A DNA stretch of 64,000 nucleotides from Enteroscipio rubneri (GTDB taxonomy: Bacteria; Actinomycetota; Coriobacteriia; Coriobacteriales; Eggerthellaceae), in assembly GCF_002899715.1 (NCBI RefSeq), contig NZ_PPEK01000010.1, positions 1-64,000 of the forward strand, given 5' to 3'. Each line of letters starts with the position of its first letter. Position 1 is the first letter of the stretch. The notes under the pieces are model-generated. The model searched no databases, was not told the DNA's origin, and was given only the letters and a program-made list of their open reading frames with translations. This document shows positions 1 through 8,785 of this stretch, one piece after another. Made by a program: the position numbers and the translations under genes.

Positions 1-533
1 TCAAGGTTCCCGCGGTCCCCCGAAGGGTCCCGCCGCGTCAGCCGGAGCCGAACGCGCAAGGAGATACATTACCTTCCCGCAACCAACCTGTCAAGAACTT
101 TTTTCGAAAACTTGAAAAGTTTTTCGATCGAAGACCCTGAAGGCTTCCCCCGGCGAACCGGCTTCGGTGCGATGCCGCGCCTCTCCTCGAAAAACGCAGC
201 CCGAATAAGATACCGGTCTCAGCAGGTGGATGCAAGGCCTAAAATGGAAAAGATGGCTTTGAGCGTTAGAATCGGCACGAGCAATCTTAAAAAAGAACCG
301 ATGATCTGGATAAACATATGCAGATTGGTTGTGAAGAAACGATGGATCACTTTGAAGCACGAACAACTTGGAGAGGCGAGGCGCCGTTCGGCGAGCGCCT
401 TGCATGCGGCTCCTGTTCTGCAAGGCCGCATGTTCGAACCTATATTAGTATAGGAGACGGCAACCATCATGACGATCGAAGAGCGGTCTCGCCGGCCGTT
501 CCGGAGCGCCCGGCAGAGCATTGGAGGTAGGCG
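1..533. other. upstream region without a supported gene
   Basis: No convincing gene is seen. The stretch is more AT-rich than its surroundings between about 90 and 345. It includes a run around 90-130 with TTTTCGAAAA-type palindromic sequence. TATATT/TAGTAT at 441-451 could be a -10 element for the downstream CCA enzyme, but no good -35 accompanies it. Reading frames here have atypical composition and no recognisable motif. Confidence 0.4.
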
Positions 534-1973
534 ATGCGGATTCAGTCCAACGAAGCGCACGAGAGCGACGGGCGCGTGCGTGCGAATGCTCAACCGTACG
601 ATACCCTGCGGGCATCCCTCGAACTGCCGCCCTACGCGACGGAGGCGCTCGCCGCGCTTGAAGCCGCAGGTCATGAGTCGTGGGTTGTCGGCGGATTTGT
701 ACGCGACGCGTTGCTCGGCCGCACCTCTTCCGACGTGGACATCGCGACGCGCGCCTTCTGGCGGGAAGCTCGCGGCGTCTTCGAGGACTGCGGTTGGCAT
801 GTGCATGAGACAGGGACGGCACACGGCACCATAACGGTCGTTATCGACGGGCATGCCCTTGAAGTTACGACGTTTCGATCCGATGGCCCCTACGAGGATG
901 CCCGCCACCCTCAGCGCGTTTCGTTCGTCCGAACCATCGAGGAGGATCTCGCGCGAAGAGACTTCACCGTGAACGCTCTCGCCTACCATCCCGAACGGGG
1001 ACTGCTCGATCCTTTCGGCGGTCGCTTCGATATCGAGACCCGGATGATCCGCGCGGTAGGCGATCCCGACCGACGCTTCGCAGAGGATGCGCTGCGCATT
1101 CTGCGAGCATGCCGGTTCGTTGCACAGCTGGGATTCTCTATCGACGAGGACACGTACCGCGGCATGCTCGCGAACAAGGGGCTGCTTCCCCTCATCTCCG
1201 TCGAGCGCGTAGCTCATGAGCTTTCGGCACTGCTGCTCGGACCCTTTGCGGGGGACGCCCTCATGTCCACCGTTGACGCGCTGTCCGCCGTACTACCCGA
1301 ACTCGTCTCCATGAAGGGCTTCGAGCAGAGAACTCCGTACCATATATATGATGTCCTGGAGCATACCGCTCGCGTCATCGACGGGGTGCCGGCTTATCCG
1401 CTCGTCCGCTGGGCGGCGCTCTTTCACGACATGGGCAAGCCGGCGGCGTTCTTCGCCGGGAACGACGGCGTCGGGCACTTCTACGGGCACGCCCGCATCA
1501 GCGTCGAGCTGGCTCGCGGAATTATGCGCCGTCTGTCGATGCCCGGTTCCTTCTCGGAACGCGTCCTCGAACTCGTTGAGCGACATGACGATGACATCGC
1601 ATCCACGTCCAAGGCGGTCAAGCGGGCCCTTGCGCGCCTCGGCGGAGACGCGGAGCTGTTCGCCGCCCTCTGCGATCTCAAGCGCGGCGATGCGCAAGCA
1701 CAAGCTCCCCGCTGCATCGAACGAGTCGCGCTCGCCGACGAGCTCGAGCGTATTCTCGACGGCATCCTCTCCGAAAACGAGGCGTTCTCCCTCAAGCAAC
1801 TCGCTCTTGGCGGACGCGATGTTATCGCGTTGGGCATCGAGCAGGGGCCGCGGGTTGGACAGGCGCTGAACGCAGCGCTTGAAGCCGTCATCGATGGGCA
1901 CGTATCCAACGATCGCGACGAGCTCCGTGCGTTCGTCGCGGCCTGGCGGACGGAGCGCGAGGACGTGCGGTAG
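534..1973 (+). CDS. cca: CCA-adding tRNA nucleotidyltransferase with HD domain
   Basis: This 479-residue protein is a class II tRNA nucleotidyltransferase, which adds or repairs the 3' CCA end of tRNAs in the cytoplasm. The nucleotidyltransferase core is near the N-terminus, with GGFVRDALLG at about residue 53 and the catalytic acidic motif SDVDIAT at about 66. A tRNA-binding and processing region follows (RRDFTVNALAY, then FAEDALRILRACRF). Near residue 298 the sequence LFHDMGKP marks an HD phosphohydrolase domain, as in many bacterial CCA enzymes that also have phosphatase or phosphodiesterase activity. The start is the ATG preceded by GGAGGT with 5-base spacing. The gene stands alone. The tRNAs 1.3 kb downstream encode their own CCA, so this enzyme would mainly repair those two. 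Confidence 0.93.
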   Translation: MRIQSNEAHESDGRVRANAQPYDTLRASLELPPYATEALAALEAAGHESWVVGGFVRDALLGRTSSDVDIATRAFWREARGVFEDCGWHVHETGTAHGTITVVIDGHALEVTTFRSDGPYEDARHPQRVSFVRTIEEDLARRDFTVNALAYHPERGLLDPFGGRFDIETRMIRAVGDPDRRFAEDALRILRACRFVAQLGFSIDEDTYRGMLANKGLLPLISVERVAHELSALLLGPFAGDALMSTVDALSAVLPELVSMKGFEQRTPYHIYDVLEHTARVIDGVPAYPLVRWAALFHDMGKPAAFFAGNDGVGHFYGHARISVELARGIMRRLSMPGSFSERVLELVERHDDDIASTSKAVKRALARLGGDAELFAALCDLKRGDAQAQAPRCIERVALADELERILDGILSENEAFSLKQLALGGRDVIALGIEQGPRVGQALNAALEAVIDGHVSNDRDELRAFVAAWRTEREDVR

Positions 1974-2268
1974 CACCGCAGACCGCCGTCGCCGTCGATC
2001 CGGCGGGAGCCGGACTCGGTGCAGGCACTCCCGCGCCGCATCGCAGACTGCGCGCCGACCTTCGCGTATGAGGGATCGGCCGGCTGCCGCTACCGCCGTG
2101 CCCCGGACCGTATATTCGGTCTGCCGCGCTATTCACCGAGCGCCTCGCTTTCCTCCTCGCCGTGACGTCCGCACTACTGCACCGTGACGATCGCACCACC
2201 GCGTGATCGCATGGACAGGCGCTTTCTATACTGAGCTGAAGAACGTCCGACTAGAAAGCGAGGATCCC

Positions 2269-3033
2269 ATGCCCGCACCCTCAGCACCCGTCCGAACCCG
2301 CCCCGCCCCCAGCGTCGAACCAGCCGCAACGCCGGCTCAGAGCATCACGATCACAGCCAACGGACCCTATGTCGTTCACGGCAACGTCGAGTTGACCGAG
2401 CAGGCGATCACGCCGGTGGGAGGACACCGGGAATACCGCACCGTCCGCACGTTCCCCTCTCAGGACGTCTACGCCCTCTGCCGTTGCGGCCGCACGAGCA
2501 CCCCACCCTACTGCGACGGAACCCACGTGTCCATCTCGTTCGACGGCGAGGAAACCGCCTCGCGCGAGCCGTTCGACGAGCGAGCCGACGTGTACCCCGG
2601 CCCCGGCGTCACGTTGCTCGACGATAATCGCTGCGCGTTCGCCCGGTTCTGCCATCGCGAGGATGGCGACGTCTGGACGCTCACCGAGCTTTCCTACGAC
2701 GAGCGCCTCAAGCACGAGGCTGTGAAGGCATCGTCGGACTGCCCGGCCGGACGCCTCGTCCATGTCGACACGGAGGAAGGAACCGTATACGAGCCGCGCC
2801 TCGAACCGTCCATCGCCTTGTTGGAAGACCCTGAGGAAGGGGTGAGCGGGCCTCTGTACGTGCGCGGCGGCATTCCCCTCGTCAGCGCCGACGGCTCAGT
2901 CTACGAGCTGCGCAATCGCTACGCACTCTGCCGCTGCGGCGCTTCCCGCAACAAGCCGTTCTGCGACGCCATGCACGTGACCATAGGCTACCGCGATGGT
3001 CTGACCGACCCTGACGCAGAGGAAGAGAAGTAA
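2269..3033 (+). CDS. double CDGSH iron-sulfur domain protein
   Basis: The protein has 254 residues and two CDGSH-type [2Fe-2S] ligand motifs: CRCGRTSTPPYCDGTH near residue 71 and CRCGASRNKPFCDAMH near residue 221. Each supplies the Cys-Cys-Cys-His ligand set of the family. The second has Ala in place of Gly after CD. Between them lies RCAFARFC...SSDCPAGRLV, which resembles the divergent mono-cluster [4Fe-4S] domain (YjdI/DUF1271 type) often fused to CDGSH domains. The likely role is electron transfer or Fe-S chemistry. The substrate is unknown. The start at 2269 is chosen because GCGAGGA lies just upstream. A longer frame from 2203 would place the TATACT at 2228-2233, a possible -10 box, inside the coding sequence. 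Confidence 0.85.
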   Translation: MPAPSAPVRTRPAPSVEPAATPAQSITITANGPYVVHGNVELTEQAITPVGGHREYRTVRTFPSQDVYALCRCGRTSTPPYCDGTHVSISFDGEETASREPFDERADVYPGPGVTLLDDNRCAFARFCHREDGDVWTLTELSYDERLKHEAVKASSDCPAGRLVHVDTEEGTVYEPRLEPSIALLEDPEEGVSGPLYVRGGIPLVSADGSVYELRNRYALCRCGASRNKPFCDAMHVTIGYRDGLTDPDAEEEK

Positions 3034-3040
3034 ACGATGC

Positions 3041-3075
3041 GGCCGCGGGTTCGCCTTTCGGTAGGGCCCGCGGCC
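3041..3075 (+). terminator. GC-rich hairpin after the CDGSH gene
   Basis: GGCCGCGGG (3041-3049) pairs with CCCGCGGCC (3067-3075) around a 17-base loop, seven bases after the stop codon. There is no T-run, so termination is only a guess. Confidence 0.35.
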
Positions 3076-3158
3076 CTCGGGCCCTCGAGATCCGAGTCGA
3101 CCCCCCATCCGGCCCTCGGGCTCCCCGCGGCAAATTTCAAAAAATTTGACGACGAGAC

Positions 3159-3187
3159 TTGACGAACCGGTCTGCACCCCGTAATAT
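3159..3187 (+). promoter_or_regulatory. promoter of the tRNA-Gln/tRNA-Glu unit
   Basis: TTGACG (3159-3164) and TAATAT (3182-3187) are separated by exactly 17 bp. This is close to the housekeeping sigma consensus and lies 57 bp before tRNA-Gln. Just upstream, CAAATTT-CAAA-AAATTTG (3131-3148) is an AT-rich palindrome that could act as an UP element. Confidence 0.8.
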
Positions 3188-3243
3188 ATCCACTCGCGCT
3201 CGCGTCTTGTTGCGAAAGCAGCGGATGCGCATCGGTAAGCCGA

Positions 3244-3317
3244 TGGGGTGTCGTCTAATGGCAGGACAGCGGTTTCTGGTACCGTATGTGAGGGTTCGAC
3301 TCCTTCCACCCCAGCCA
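3244..3317 (+). tRNA. tRNA-Gln (anticodon CUG)
   Basis: The sequence folds as a full cloverleaf. The acceptor arm TGGGGTG (3244-3250) pairs with CACCCCA (3307-3313), followed by discriminator G and an encoded CCA. The anticodon stem GCGGT/ACCGT encloses loop TTCTGGT, giving anticodon CUG. The T arm holds GGGTTCGACTCC. A U1-A72 pair is the usual bacterial tRNA-Gln signature. Confidence 0.96.
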
Positions 3318-3350
3318 TTTTTACGGTATACTGGCGCAGCGCAACCATGT

Positions 3351-3427
3351 GGCTCCGTCGTCTAGCGGTTTAGGACGCCGCCCTCTCAAGGCGGAGGTCG
3401 CCGGTTCGAATCCGGTCGGAGCTACCA
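3351..3427 (+). tRNA. tRNA-Glu (anticodon CUC)
   Basis: This is a cloverleaf with acceptor GGCTCCG pairing to CGGAGCT, anticodon stem CCGCC/GGCGG around loop CTCTCAA (anticodon CUC), T arm GGTTCGAATCC, discriminator A and an encoded CCA. The first acceptor pair reads G1-U72, not the usual G1-C72. It lies 33 bp after tRNA-Gln and is probably co-transcribed, although TATACT at about 3327-3332 could be an internal -10. Confidence 0.95.
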
Positions 3428-3435
3428 GAACTTTC

Positions 3436-3470
3436 AGGCCAGCGGAGCAATCCGCTGGCCTTTCGCTTTA
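3436..3470 (+). terminator. terminator of the tRNA unit
   Basis: AGGCCAGCGGA (3436-3446), loop GCAA, TCCGCTGGCCT (3451-3461) form an 11-bp perfect stem followed by a T-rich tail, starting 9 bases after tRNA-Glu. Confidence 0.85.
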
Positions 3471-3574
3471 TTACGACGACTTTGTATCATCTGCGAAGCC
3501 TGTTTCGAACCGTCCTCCCACGTGCGATTCGAGCGTACAATGGCCGCACGAAGACAAACGGAAGGCTGAACATC

Positions 3575-4690
3575 ATGGAATCGATCGAGCATGCCCCATA
3601 CGAACCCGGCAGAGCGTCCGCGAAGAACCCATCGTACCTTGAAGGGTCTTGCAGTTTCGATGCGGAGACGCTCTCCCAGACGCCCTTCGGCGTGCCGGTG
3701 CGCATCTTCGACGGTCTCTACCTTGTGCGCGTCCCCCTGCCTCACAACCCGCTCAAGGCGCTCAACTCGTACTTCATCCTAGGCGAGAGCACCACCACCA
3801 TCGTTGACGTCGGGTTCAACCACCCCGCGTGCGAACAGGCCCTCGATGACGCACTGAACGCCCTCGGGAGATCATGGGACCATGTGCAGATCGTGCTCAC
3901 GCACTCGCATCCCGACCATACGGGCAACCTCGATCGGATATACCGCGAGGGCATGCCCGTCTTTGCGAACCTTCACTCGTTCCAGGAGGTGGAGAACCTG
4001 CTGGATATGGAGGAGAGCGTGTTCGGGCCGTTGCTCGTACAAGCTGCGACGGGTGCGCAGCAGCGTGATATATCGTACGAGAACGGAAAACCGCGCCTGC
4101 ACGTATCAGCCGAGCTGCTGCCGCTGAAGAACCATCCGCTCGTCACTTACCTGAGCGAGGGAGACACGTTCGAAGCTGGCGATTTCAGATTTCGGATCGT
4201 CGAGACGCCGGGCCACGACCCTTGGCATATCTGCCTGTTCGAGCCCAACCGAAAGTTCATGATCATCGGCGACCATGTGCTCGAGCGCATCACGCCCTCC
4301 ATATCGTCTTGGTTCCCCGCCTACAATGCGCTCAAGGAGTTCCTCGAAAGCCTCGGCAAGCTCAACTCCTACGACGCGGATCTCGTGCTGCCTGCCCACG
4401 GCGCGCCCTTCCACGACCTGAAAGGGCGCGTGGTCCAGATCATCGAGCACCACGAGGCCCGTTTGCAGGAGATATACGAACTGATTGCATCGGGCCACAC
4501 CGATATTGTATCCATCTCCTCCCACGCGAGGTGGCGTTACGATACTTGGAACGAATGGGCGCTCGATCAGAAGTTCTTTTCGATGGGCGAAACGATGGCC
4601 CATGCGATTTATCTGGTCTGCCAAGGCAAGCTCAAACAGACCATCTGCGGCGACGAATACCGGTTCGAGCTGCCGTCGTCCCTGGGCTGA
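3575..4690 (+). CDS. metallo-beta-lactamase-fold hydrolase
   Basis: This 371-residue protein carries the zinc-binding signature THSHPDHTGNL near residue 109. Later metal-ligand regions are ETPGHDPWHICLF and IIGDHVLERI, the standard order of an MBL-fold hydrolase. The C-terminal portion (about residues 275-371) contains a helical region resembling the winged-helix tail of RNase Z/LACTB2-like members. The natural substrate cannot be told from sequence. The start at 3575 has GGAAG upstream. TACAAT at 3536-3541 is a possible -10. The downstream amidohydrolase follows after 139 bp with its own strong RBS, so the two may or may not share a transcript. Confidence 0.85.
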   Translation: MESIEHAPYEPGRASAKNPSYLEGSCSFDAETLSQTPFGVPVRIFDGLYLVRVPLPHNPLKALNSYFILGESTTTIVDVGFNHPACEQALDDALNALGRSWDHVQIVLTHSHPDHTGNLDRIYREGMPVFANLHSFQEVENLLDMEESVFGPLLVQAATGAQQRDISYENGKPRLHVSAELLPLKNHPLVTYLSEGDTFEAGDFRFRIVETPGHDPWHICLFEPNRKFMIIGDHVLERITPSISSWFPAYNALKEFLESLGKLNSYDADLVLPAHGAPFHDLKGRVVQIIEHHEARLQEIYELIASGHTDIVSISSHARWRYDTWNEWALDQKFFSMGETMAHAIYLVCQGKLKQTICGDEYRFELPSSLG

Positions 4691-4829
4691 TGCGCTCTCG
4701 AAAAGGACCGATGCCGTCGCCATACAGCAATCCTATGCGGAGCGCGCGGCAGTGAAGCGCGGGGTATTTGGTACGCGCGTAGTTTCGACAGTCCCGCCAA
4801 GACGGCGGAGGCGAAAGGAGTGCTCCCTC

Positions 4830-6473
4830 ATGCACATCGATCTCGTCATCGAGAGCTCCCGCGTGTTCACGGGAACGGCCGTCGTGGCAACTCCCTCCGC
4901 GATCGCTATCGCAGGCGACCGTATCGCTGCCGTGGGGCCCCACGAGGATGTGAGCGCCTTCGTACGAGAGACGAACAGCAAAACGGGCGCGCCCGAGGTG
5001 CGCGACTTCGGCGACGCGCTCGTTCTGCCGGGATTCCATGATTCCCATCTGCACTTCTTCCATTCCGCCATCTACTCCTCTCCTTTCGCCACCACGTTCG
5101 TTGGCAAGAGCGAGGCCGACTGCGTCGCGCGCATGCGCGCCTCCGCAGCCGGACGGCCCGACGGCTGGCTTCTGGCCCAGGGATGGCGGGAGTACCGCTG
5201 GAACCCGCCCATCATGCCGACGAAGCACTCGCTCGACGAGGCGTTCCCCGATCGTCCCGCAGCGCTGTATTCGGGCGACGCGCACACACTGTGGCTGAAT
5301 TCCACCGCCCTGCACGAGCTTGGCCTGACATGCGACAGCGTCCCGCCCTCCGGAGGCTCCTACGATCGCTTCGAGGACGGTGAGCTCACGGGTATCGTTC
5401 GCGAGGCGGCGGCCATGGCGCTCATGCCGCGCATCATGGGAGCGTTCAGCGACGCGGAGGTGACCGACGCTTACCGCGGATTCTTCTCCACGCTGGCTCG
5501 CAACGGCGTGACGAGCGTGTGCGACCTGTCGCTCATGGCGCACCCGGGTCTTGATTTCATCCGCGACGATATACATGCGCGCCTGCTTGCCTCGGGCGAG
5601 CTGACAGCGCGCGTGCACCTGTTCCCCACCCTGCTCGACGACATGAGGCGTTTTGAGAACATGCGGGAGAAGTACACGGGTCCATCCTTGCAGGCGCCCG
5701 GCTTCAAGCAATTCTTCGATGGCGTATCGAGCCAGCACACGGCGTGGGTGACCAAGCCCTACTCCAATGCACGCTTCCCGGAAGACTGCGGAAGACCCAC
5801 GGTGGACGTCGCCACGATGCGAGAGTATGTGCTGGCTGCAGCCGCGAAGGGATATCCCGTGCGCATCCACACGATCGGCGACGCGGCTATCCATGCTGCG
5901 CTCGACATCTTCGAGGAGGCTCGCACGGCCTACGGTCCCCTGCCGGAGGGACGGCGCAACTGCCTCGAGCATGTGGAGAACTTCCTGCCCGAGGACATTG
6001 AGCGGCTGGCGCAACTGCAGGTGGTGGCCGCCGTGCAGCCGCCGCACATGACGCTCGATCCCGGGGGCCCCGAACACGATCTGGGATCGGAGCGCGTCCG
6101 GCTCATGTGGCCGTTTAGAACGCTACTGGATGCGCGCACGGTGCTCGCATTCGGAACCGACTCGCCGGTGGTGGATGTGAACTCGATGGACGTGCTGTAT
6201 GCCGCGATCGCACGGCAGGATCCCGCCACGCACGACCCCGCGGGCGGATGGCTGCCCGAGGAGCGCATCGGGCGCGCCGAGGCCTTACGCGCCTACACGC
6301 AGGGGAGCGCCGCCGCGGCCGGGAGACGGCGCGAGCTGGGCACGCTCGAGCCGGGAATGCTCGCCGATCTTGCCGTGCTCGACCGCGACGTGCTCGCGTG
6401 CGGCATCGACGACATCCAGAAGACGCGCGTGCTGGCCACCTTCATGGGCGGCCGTTGCGCGTTCGAAGCGTGA
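4830..6473 (+). CDS. amidohydrolase family protein (YtcJ-like)
   Basis: The 547-residue enzyme belongs to the amidohydrolase superfamily, YtcJ/exoenzyme-regulatory subgroup. It opens with a small beta domain (IESSRVFTGT...AIAIAGDRIAAVG) and then the metal-binding FHDSHLHFFH near residue 69. A TIM-barrel follows with RIHTIGDAAIHAAL and CLEHVENF, and the late acidic ligand is in LAFGTDSPVVDVNSM. It closes with the C-terminal beta strand LEPGMLADLAVLDRDV. These features fit a metal-dependent hydrolase of amides or related C-N bonds. The substrate is unknown. The start has AAAGGAG 9 bases upstream. The gene is convergent with thiD, with only 26 bp between the stop codons. Confidence 0.88.
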   Translation: MHIDLVIESSRVFTGTAVVATPSAIAIAGDRIAAVGPHEDVSAFVRETNSKTGAPEVRDFGDALVLPGFHDSHLHFFHSAIYSSPFATTFVGKSEADCVARMRASAAGRPDGWLLAQGWREYRWNPPIMPTKHSLDEAFPDRPAALYSGDAHTLWLNSTALHELGLTCDSVPPSGGSYDRFEDGELTGIVREAAAMALMPRIMGAFSDAEVTDAYRGFFSTLARNGVTSVCDLSLMAHPGLDFIRDDIHARLLASGELTARVHLFPTLLDDMRRFENMREKYTGPSLQAPGFKQFFDGVSSQHTAWVTKPYSNARFPEDCGRPTVDVATMREYVLAAAAKGYPVRIHTIGDAAIHAALDIFEEARTAYGPLPEGRRNCLEHVENFLPEDIERLAQLQVVAAVQPPHMTLDPGGPEHDLGSERVRLMWPFRTLLDARTVLAFGTDSPVVDVNSMDVLYAAIARQDPATHDPAGGWLPEERIGRAEALRAYTQGSAAAAGRRRELGTLEPGMLADLAVLDRDVLACGIDDIQKTRVLATFMGGRCAFEA

Positions 6474-6499
6474 GACGACGCGCGCAGACTGCCGAAGCC

Positions 6500-7279
6500 C
6501 TAGTATTCCCACATATGGTCGAGCGGACCCGAGCCGCGACCCAGGTCGAGGCCGGCGGCGAGGGCTCCGTGCACGTAGTCCTTCGCGCTGCGCACAGCCT
6601 GTTCGATCGAATAACCCAGCGCTAAGCCGCAGGCGACGGCGCTCGAGAGCGTGCAGCCGGTGCCATGCGTGTTCGACGTGTCGATGCGCGGCGCGCGCAG
6701 CCAGAGGGGCTCCTCCCCGACGACCAGCACGTCGTCGGCACGATCATCGCTATGGCCACCTTTCACAAGAACGGCGGCCCCTGTCGCATGCGCAAGTTCG
6801 TGCGCGGCGAGCCCCATCGACGTCTCGTCCCAGACAGGGAAGCCGCAGAGCACTTCGGCCTCAGGCATGTTCGGCGTCGTCACCGTGGCGAGCGGAAGCA
6901 GCCGGCTCTTCAAGGTCTCGATTGCATCCTCGCCGATCAGGCGCGCGCCGCTCGTGGCCACCATCACCGGATCGACCACGATGTTCGCGGCTCCGTGACG
7001 TTCCAGCGCCCGGGCGATAGCTAGGATGATCTCCGAAGACGATACCATCCCGACCTTTACGGCGTCGGGCCGGATATCCTCGAACACCGCATCGATCTGC
7101 GCCTCCACGAAACCCGGATCGACGTCGAGAACGCCGGCAACACCGAGCGTGTTCTGCGCCGTAAGCGCTGTGATCGCCGTCTCGGCAAATAGGCCGTGCG
7201 CTGCGATGGTCTTGATGTCGGCCTGTATGCCCGCCCCGCCGCTTGAATCGGAACCCGCTATGCTCAGAACAGCCTTCAT
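6500..7279 (-). CDS. thiD: hydroxymethylpyrimidine/phosphomethylpyrimidine kinase
   Basis: ThiD phosphorylates HMP to HMP-P and HMP-PP, the pyrimidine precursor of thiamine. The 259-residue protein begins with the family motif VLSIAGSDSSGGAGIQADIK, includes DPVMVATSGARLI, and ends with the ribokinase-fold anion hole THGTGCTLSSAVA. It is the last gene of the thiC operon and starts 8 bp after the isochorismatase-family gene. TPP riboswitch control upstream of thiC probably reaches it. Confidence 0.93.
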   Translation of the reverse strand: MKAVLSIAGSDSSGGAGIQADIKTIAAHGLFAETAITALTAQNTLGVAGVLDVDPGFVEAQIDAVFEDIRPDAVKVGMVSSSEIILAIARALERHGAANIVVDPVMVATSGARLIGEDAIETLKSRLLPLATVTTPNMPEAEVLCGFPVWDETSMGLAAHELAHATGAAVLVKGGHSDDRADDVLVVGEEPLWLRAPRIDTSNTHGTGCTLSSAVACGLALGYSIEQAVRSAKDYVHGALAAGLDLGRGSGPLDHMWEY

Positions 7280-7287
7280 ATATCCCC

Positions 7288-7884
7288 CTACGACGCGAGA
7301 AACGCTGCGACGTCATCGGTCGAGGCGATCCTCGCCGCATAGCAGGTCTCCATGTACGCAAGGCCTTCTTCTTGATCGCCCACGAGAAAGGTGAGCGTAG
7401 CATCGTCGACGACGACGATGCTGAAGTTGTCGAAATAGGCGTCCGCCACCGTATGGCGCACGCAGATATTCGTATCCATACCGATGCAGATGAGCGTGTC
7501 GACTCCCAATTCGTCGAGCAGAAGACGCAGTCCAGTTTGGTAGAAGGCGCTGTAGCGCCGCTTGTCCACCACGAAGTCTCCCTCGGAGCACCGCAGCTGG
7601 GGCGCCGGTTGGGCCTCCGGCGTTCCCGCCAAGCCGTGCGGGCCCCACAGCTCAAGCTCGCGATCGAGGCCGGGAATGTGGGCATCGTTTGCGAACACGA
7701 CCGGAACGCCGGCGGCACGCGCCGCGTCGCACAGGTGCGCGGCGTTGTCGACGACAGGCGCAAGCGCCTCCTTCATCGGCGAGGCGTTCGGATCGCCTAG
7801 GATGTCGATGACGAGGAGCGCGCACCTGCCCTTCTCGAGGTCGGCCGGATCGAATGCGTTCTTGTTCAGTTCGTCTCCAAGCAT
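7288..7884 (-). CDS. isochorismatase-family cysteine hydrolase in the thiamine operon
   Basis: This 198-residue isochorismatase-fold hydrolase has the expected triad: Asp27 in LLVIDI, Lys108 in VVDKRRYSAF and Cys141 in DTNICVRHT. Family members hydrolyse isochorismate, nicotinamide or other amides. The sequence alone does not choose a substrate. It sits between thiE and thiD, and its first 19 bases overlap the end of thiE, which implies translational coupling and a role linked to thiamine synthesis or salvage. An amidohydrolase acting on pyrimidine or thiazole degradation products is a reasonable guess, nothing more. Such a gene is not part of the standard pathway. Confidence 0.85.
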   Translation of the reverse strand: MLGDELNKNAFDPADLEKGRCALLVIDILGDPNASPMKEALAPVVDNAAHLCDAARAAGVPVVFANDAHIPGLDRELELWGPHGLAGTPEAQPAPQLRCSEGDFVVDKRRYSAFYQTGLRLLLDELGVDTLICIGMDTNICVRHTVADAYFDNFSIVVVDDATLTFLVGDQEEGLAYMETCYAARIASTDDVAAFLAS

Positions 7885-8525
7885 AGCGTCTCCTTCACCG
7901 TCGCAAACAGCTCCTTCGTTGCAGTCCTGATATCGTCGGCTGCGAAGATGGCCGACACCACCGCCGCGCCATCCGCCCCCGTTCCAGCCAACAGGGGCAC
8001 TGTGCGAGCGTTCAAGCCGCCGATTGCCACCACAGGTATATCAACCGCAGCGCACATGGCAGCCAGCCCCGCGAGGCCCACCTCATCAGCGTCGGGCTTC
8101 GTAGACGTGCCGAATACGGCGCCAACGCCCAGGTAGTCGGCGCCGGCAGCCTGCGCGGCGAGCGCCTGCTCGACCGTCTGAGCGGACACGCCCACGATTG
8201 CGTCCGCTCCAAGGACGTCGCGCGCCTCCGAGACGGCGGCATCACCCTGCCCAACGTGCACCCCGTCCGCGCCGGAAACGCGTGCCGCTTCGATGTCGTC
8301 GTTCACGACGAACGGCACGCCCGCAGCCCGACACACGGGAATGAGCGTGCGAGCGCGCAGTGCGATCTCAGCGCACGGTGCTTCCTTCTCGCGCAGCTGC
8401 ACGAAGGTCGCGCCACCGGCGAGCGCATCTTCGACGCAGGCAACAAGCGATCGTCCGCGAAGCCACATGCGGTCGGTCACCGCGTACAGCGCGAGCGCCC
8501 GACGCAGCTTGTCTTTCGGAAACAT
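7866..8525 (-). CDS. thiE: thiamine phosphate synthase
   Basis: ThiE joins HMP-PP and thiazole phosphate to make thiamine phosphate. The 219-residue TIM-barrel protein shows LYAVTDRMW at the start, the substrate-binding TFVQLREKE, FVVNDDIEAAR, DGVHVGQGD, and GVGAVFGTSTKPDA, followed by PVVAIGGLNARTV. The start at 8525 is supported by AAAGGA just upstream. An open frame extends 51 codons further upstream but lacks family similarity. The gap to thiM is 260 bp and may contain a promoter. Confidence 0.92.
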   Translation of the reverse strand: MFPKDKLRRALALYAVTDRMWLRGRSLVACVEDALAGGATFVQLREKEAPCAEIALRARTLIPVCRAAGVPFVVNDDIEAARVSGADGVHVGQGDAAVSEARDVLGADAIVGVSAQTVEQALAAQAAGADYLGVGAVFGTSTKPDADEVGLAGLAAMCAAVDIPVVAIGGLNARTVPLLAGTGADGAAVVSAIFAADDIRTATKELFATVKETLCLETN

Positions 8526-8785
8526 TGGCGGAGTCCTTTCTGCGGTAGTTTGGAACGCCATCGGTTTGCGAAGGCAGCCGGCCCTTGCAACCGCTTCATC
8601 GGGCCGTCTGGTCATCGGCTTCGCAAGACGCTCTCGCGATCGATTCGACCGGGATGCGAGCAAACAATCATCGCACATCCCAGCAAGGGCCCGTCCATCA
8701 TTATACGCTTCGCTCGCTCGACTCCGAGCGTATGGCTCGGGCCGTACGCTTTGCTAGCGGGTCGAAGCGTTCGTCCCGTCAGATG
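8526..8785 (-). promoter_or_regulatory. thiM-thiE intergenic region with possible internal promoter
   Basis: This is the only long gap in the thiamine operon. TATAAT on the minus strand (8700-8705) is a perfect -10, without a clear -35. Within the predicted transcript, GGCCCTTGC (8683-8691 on the minus strand) can pair with GCAAGGGCC (8580-8588) over a loop of about 94 bases. I find no second TPP aptamer here. Confidence 0.4.

Noticed and set aside
469-834. leader-type frame overlapping the start of cca
   Set aside because: Possible ribosome site is too far from its ATG and the frame overlaps cca in another frame without similarity.
8526-8785. second TPP riboswitch before thiE
   Set aside because: The conserved CTGAGA and ACCTGA blocks are absent in either orientation.
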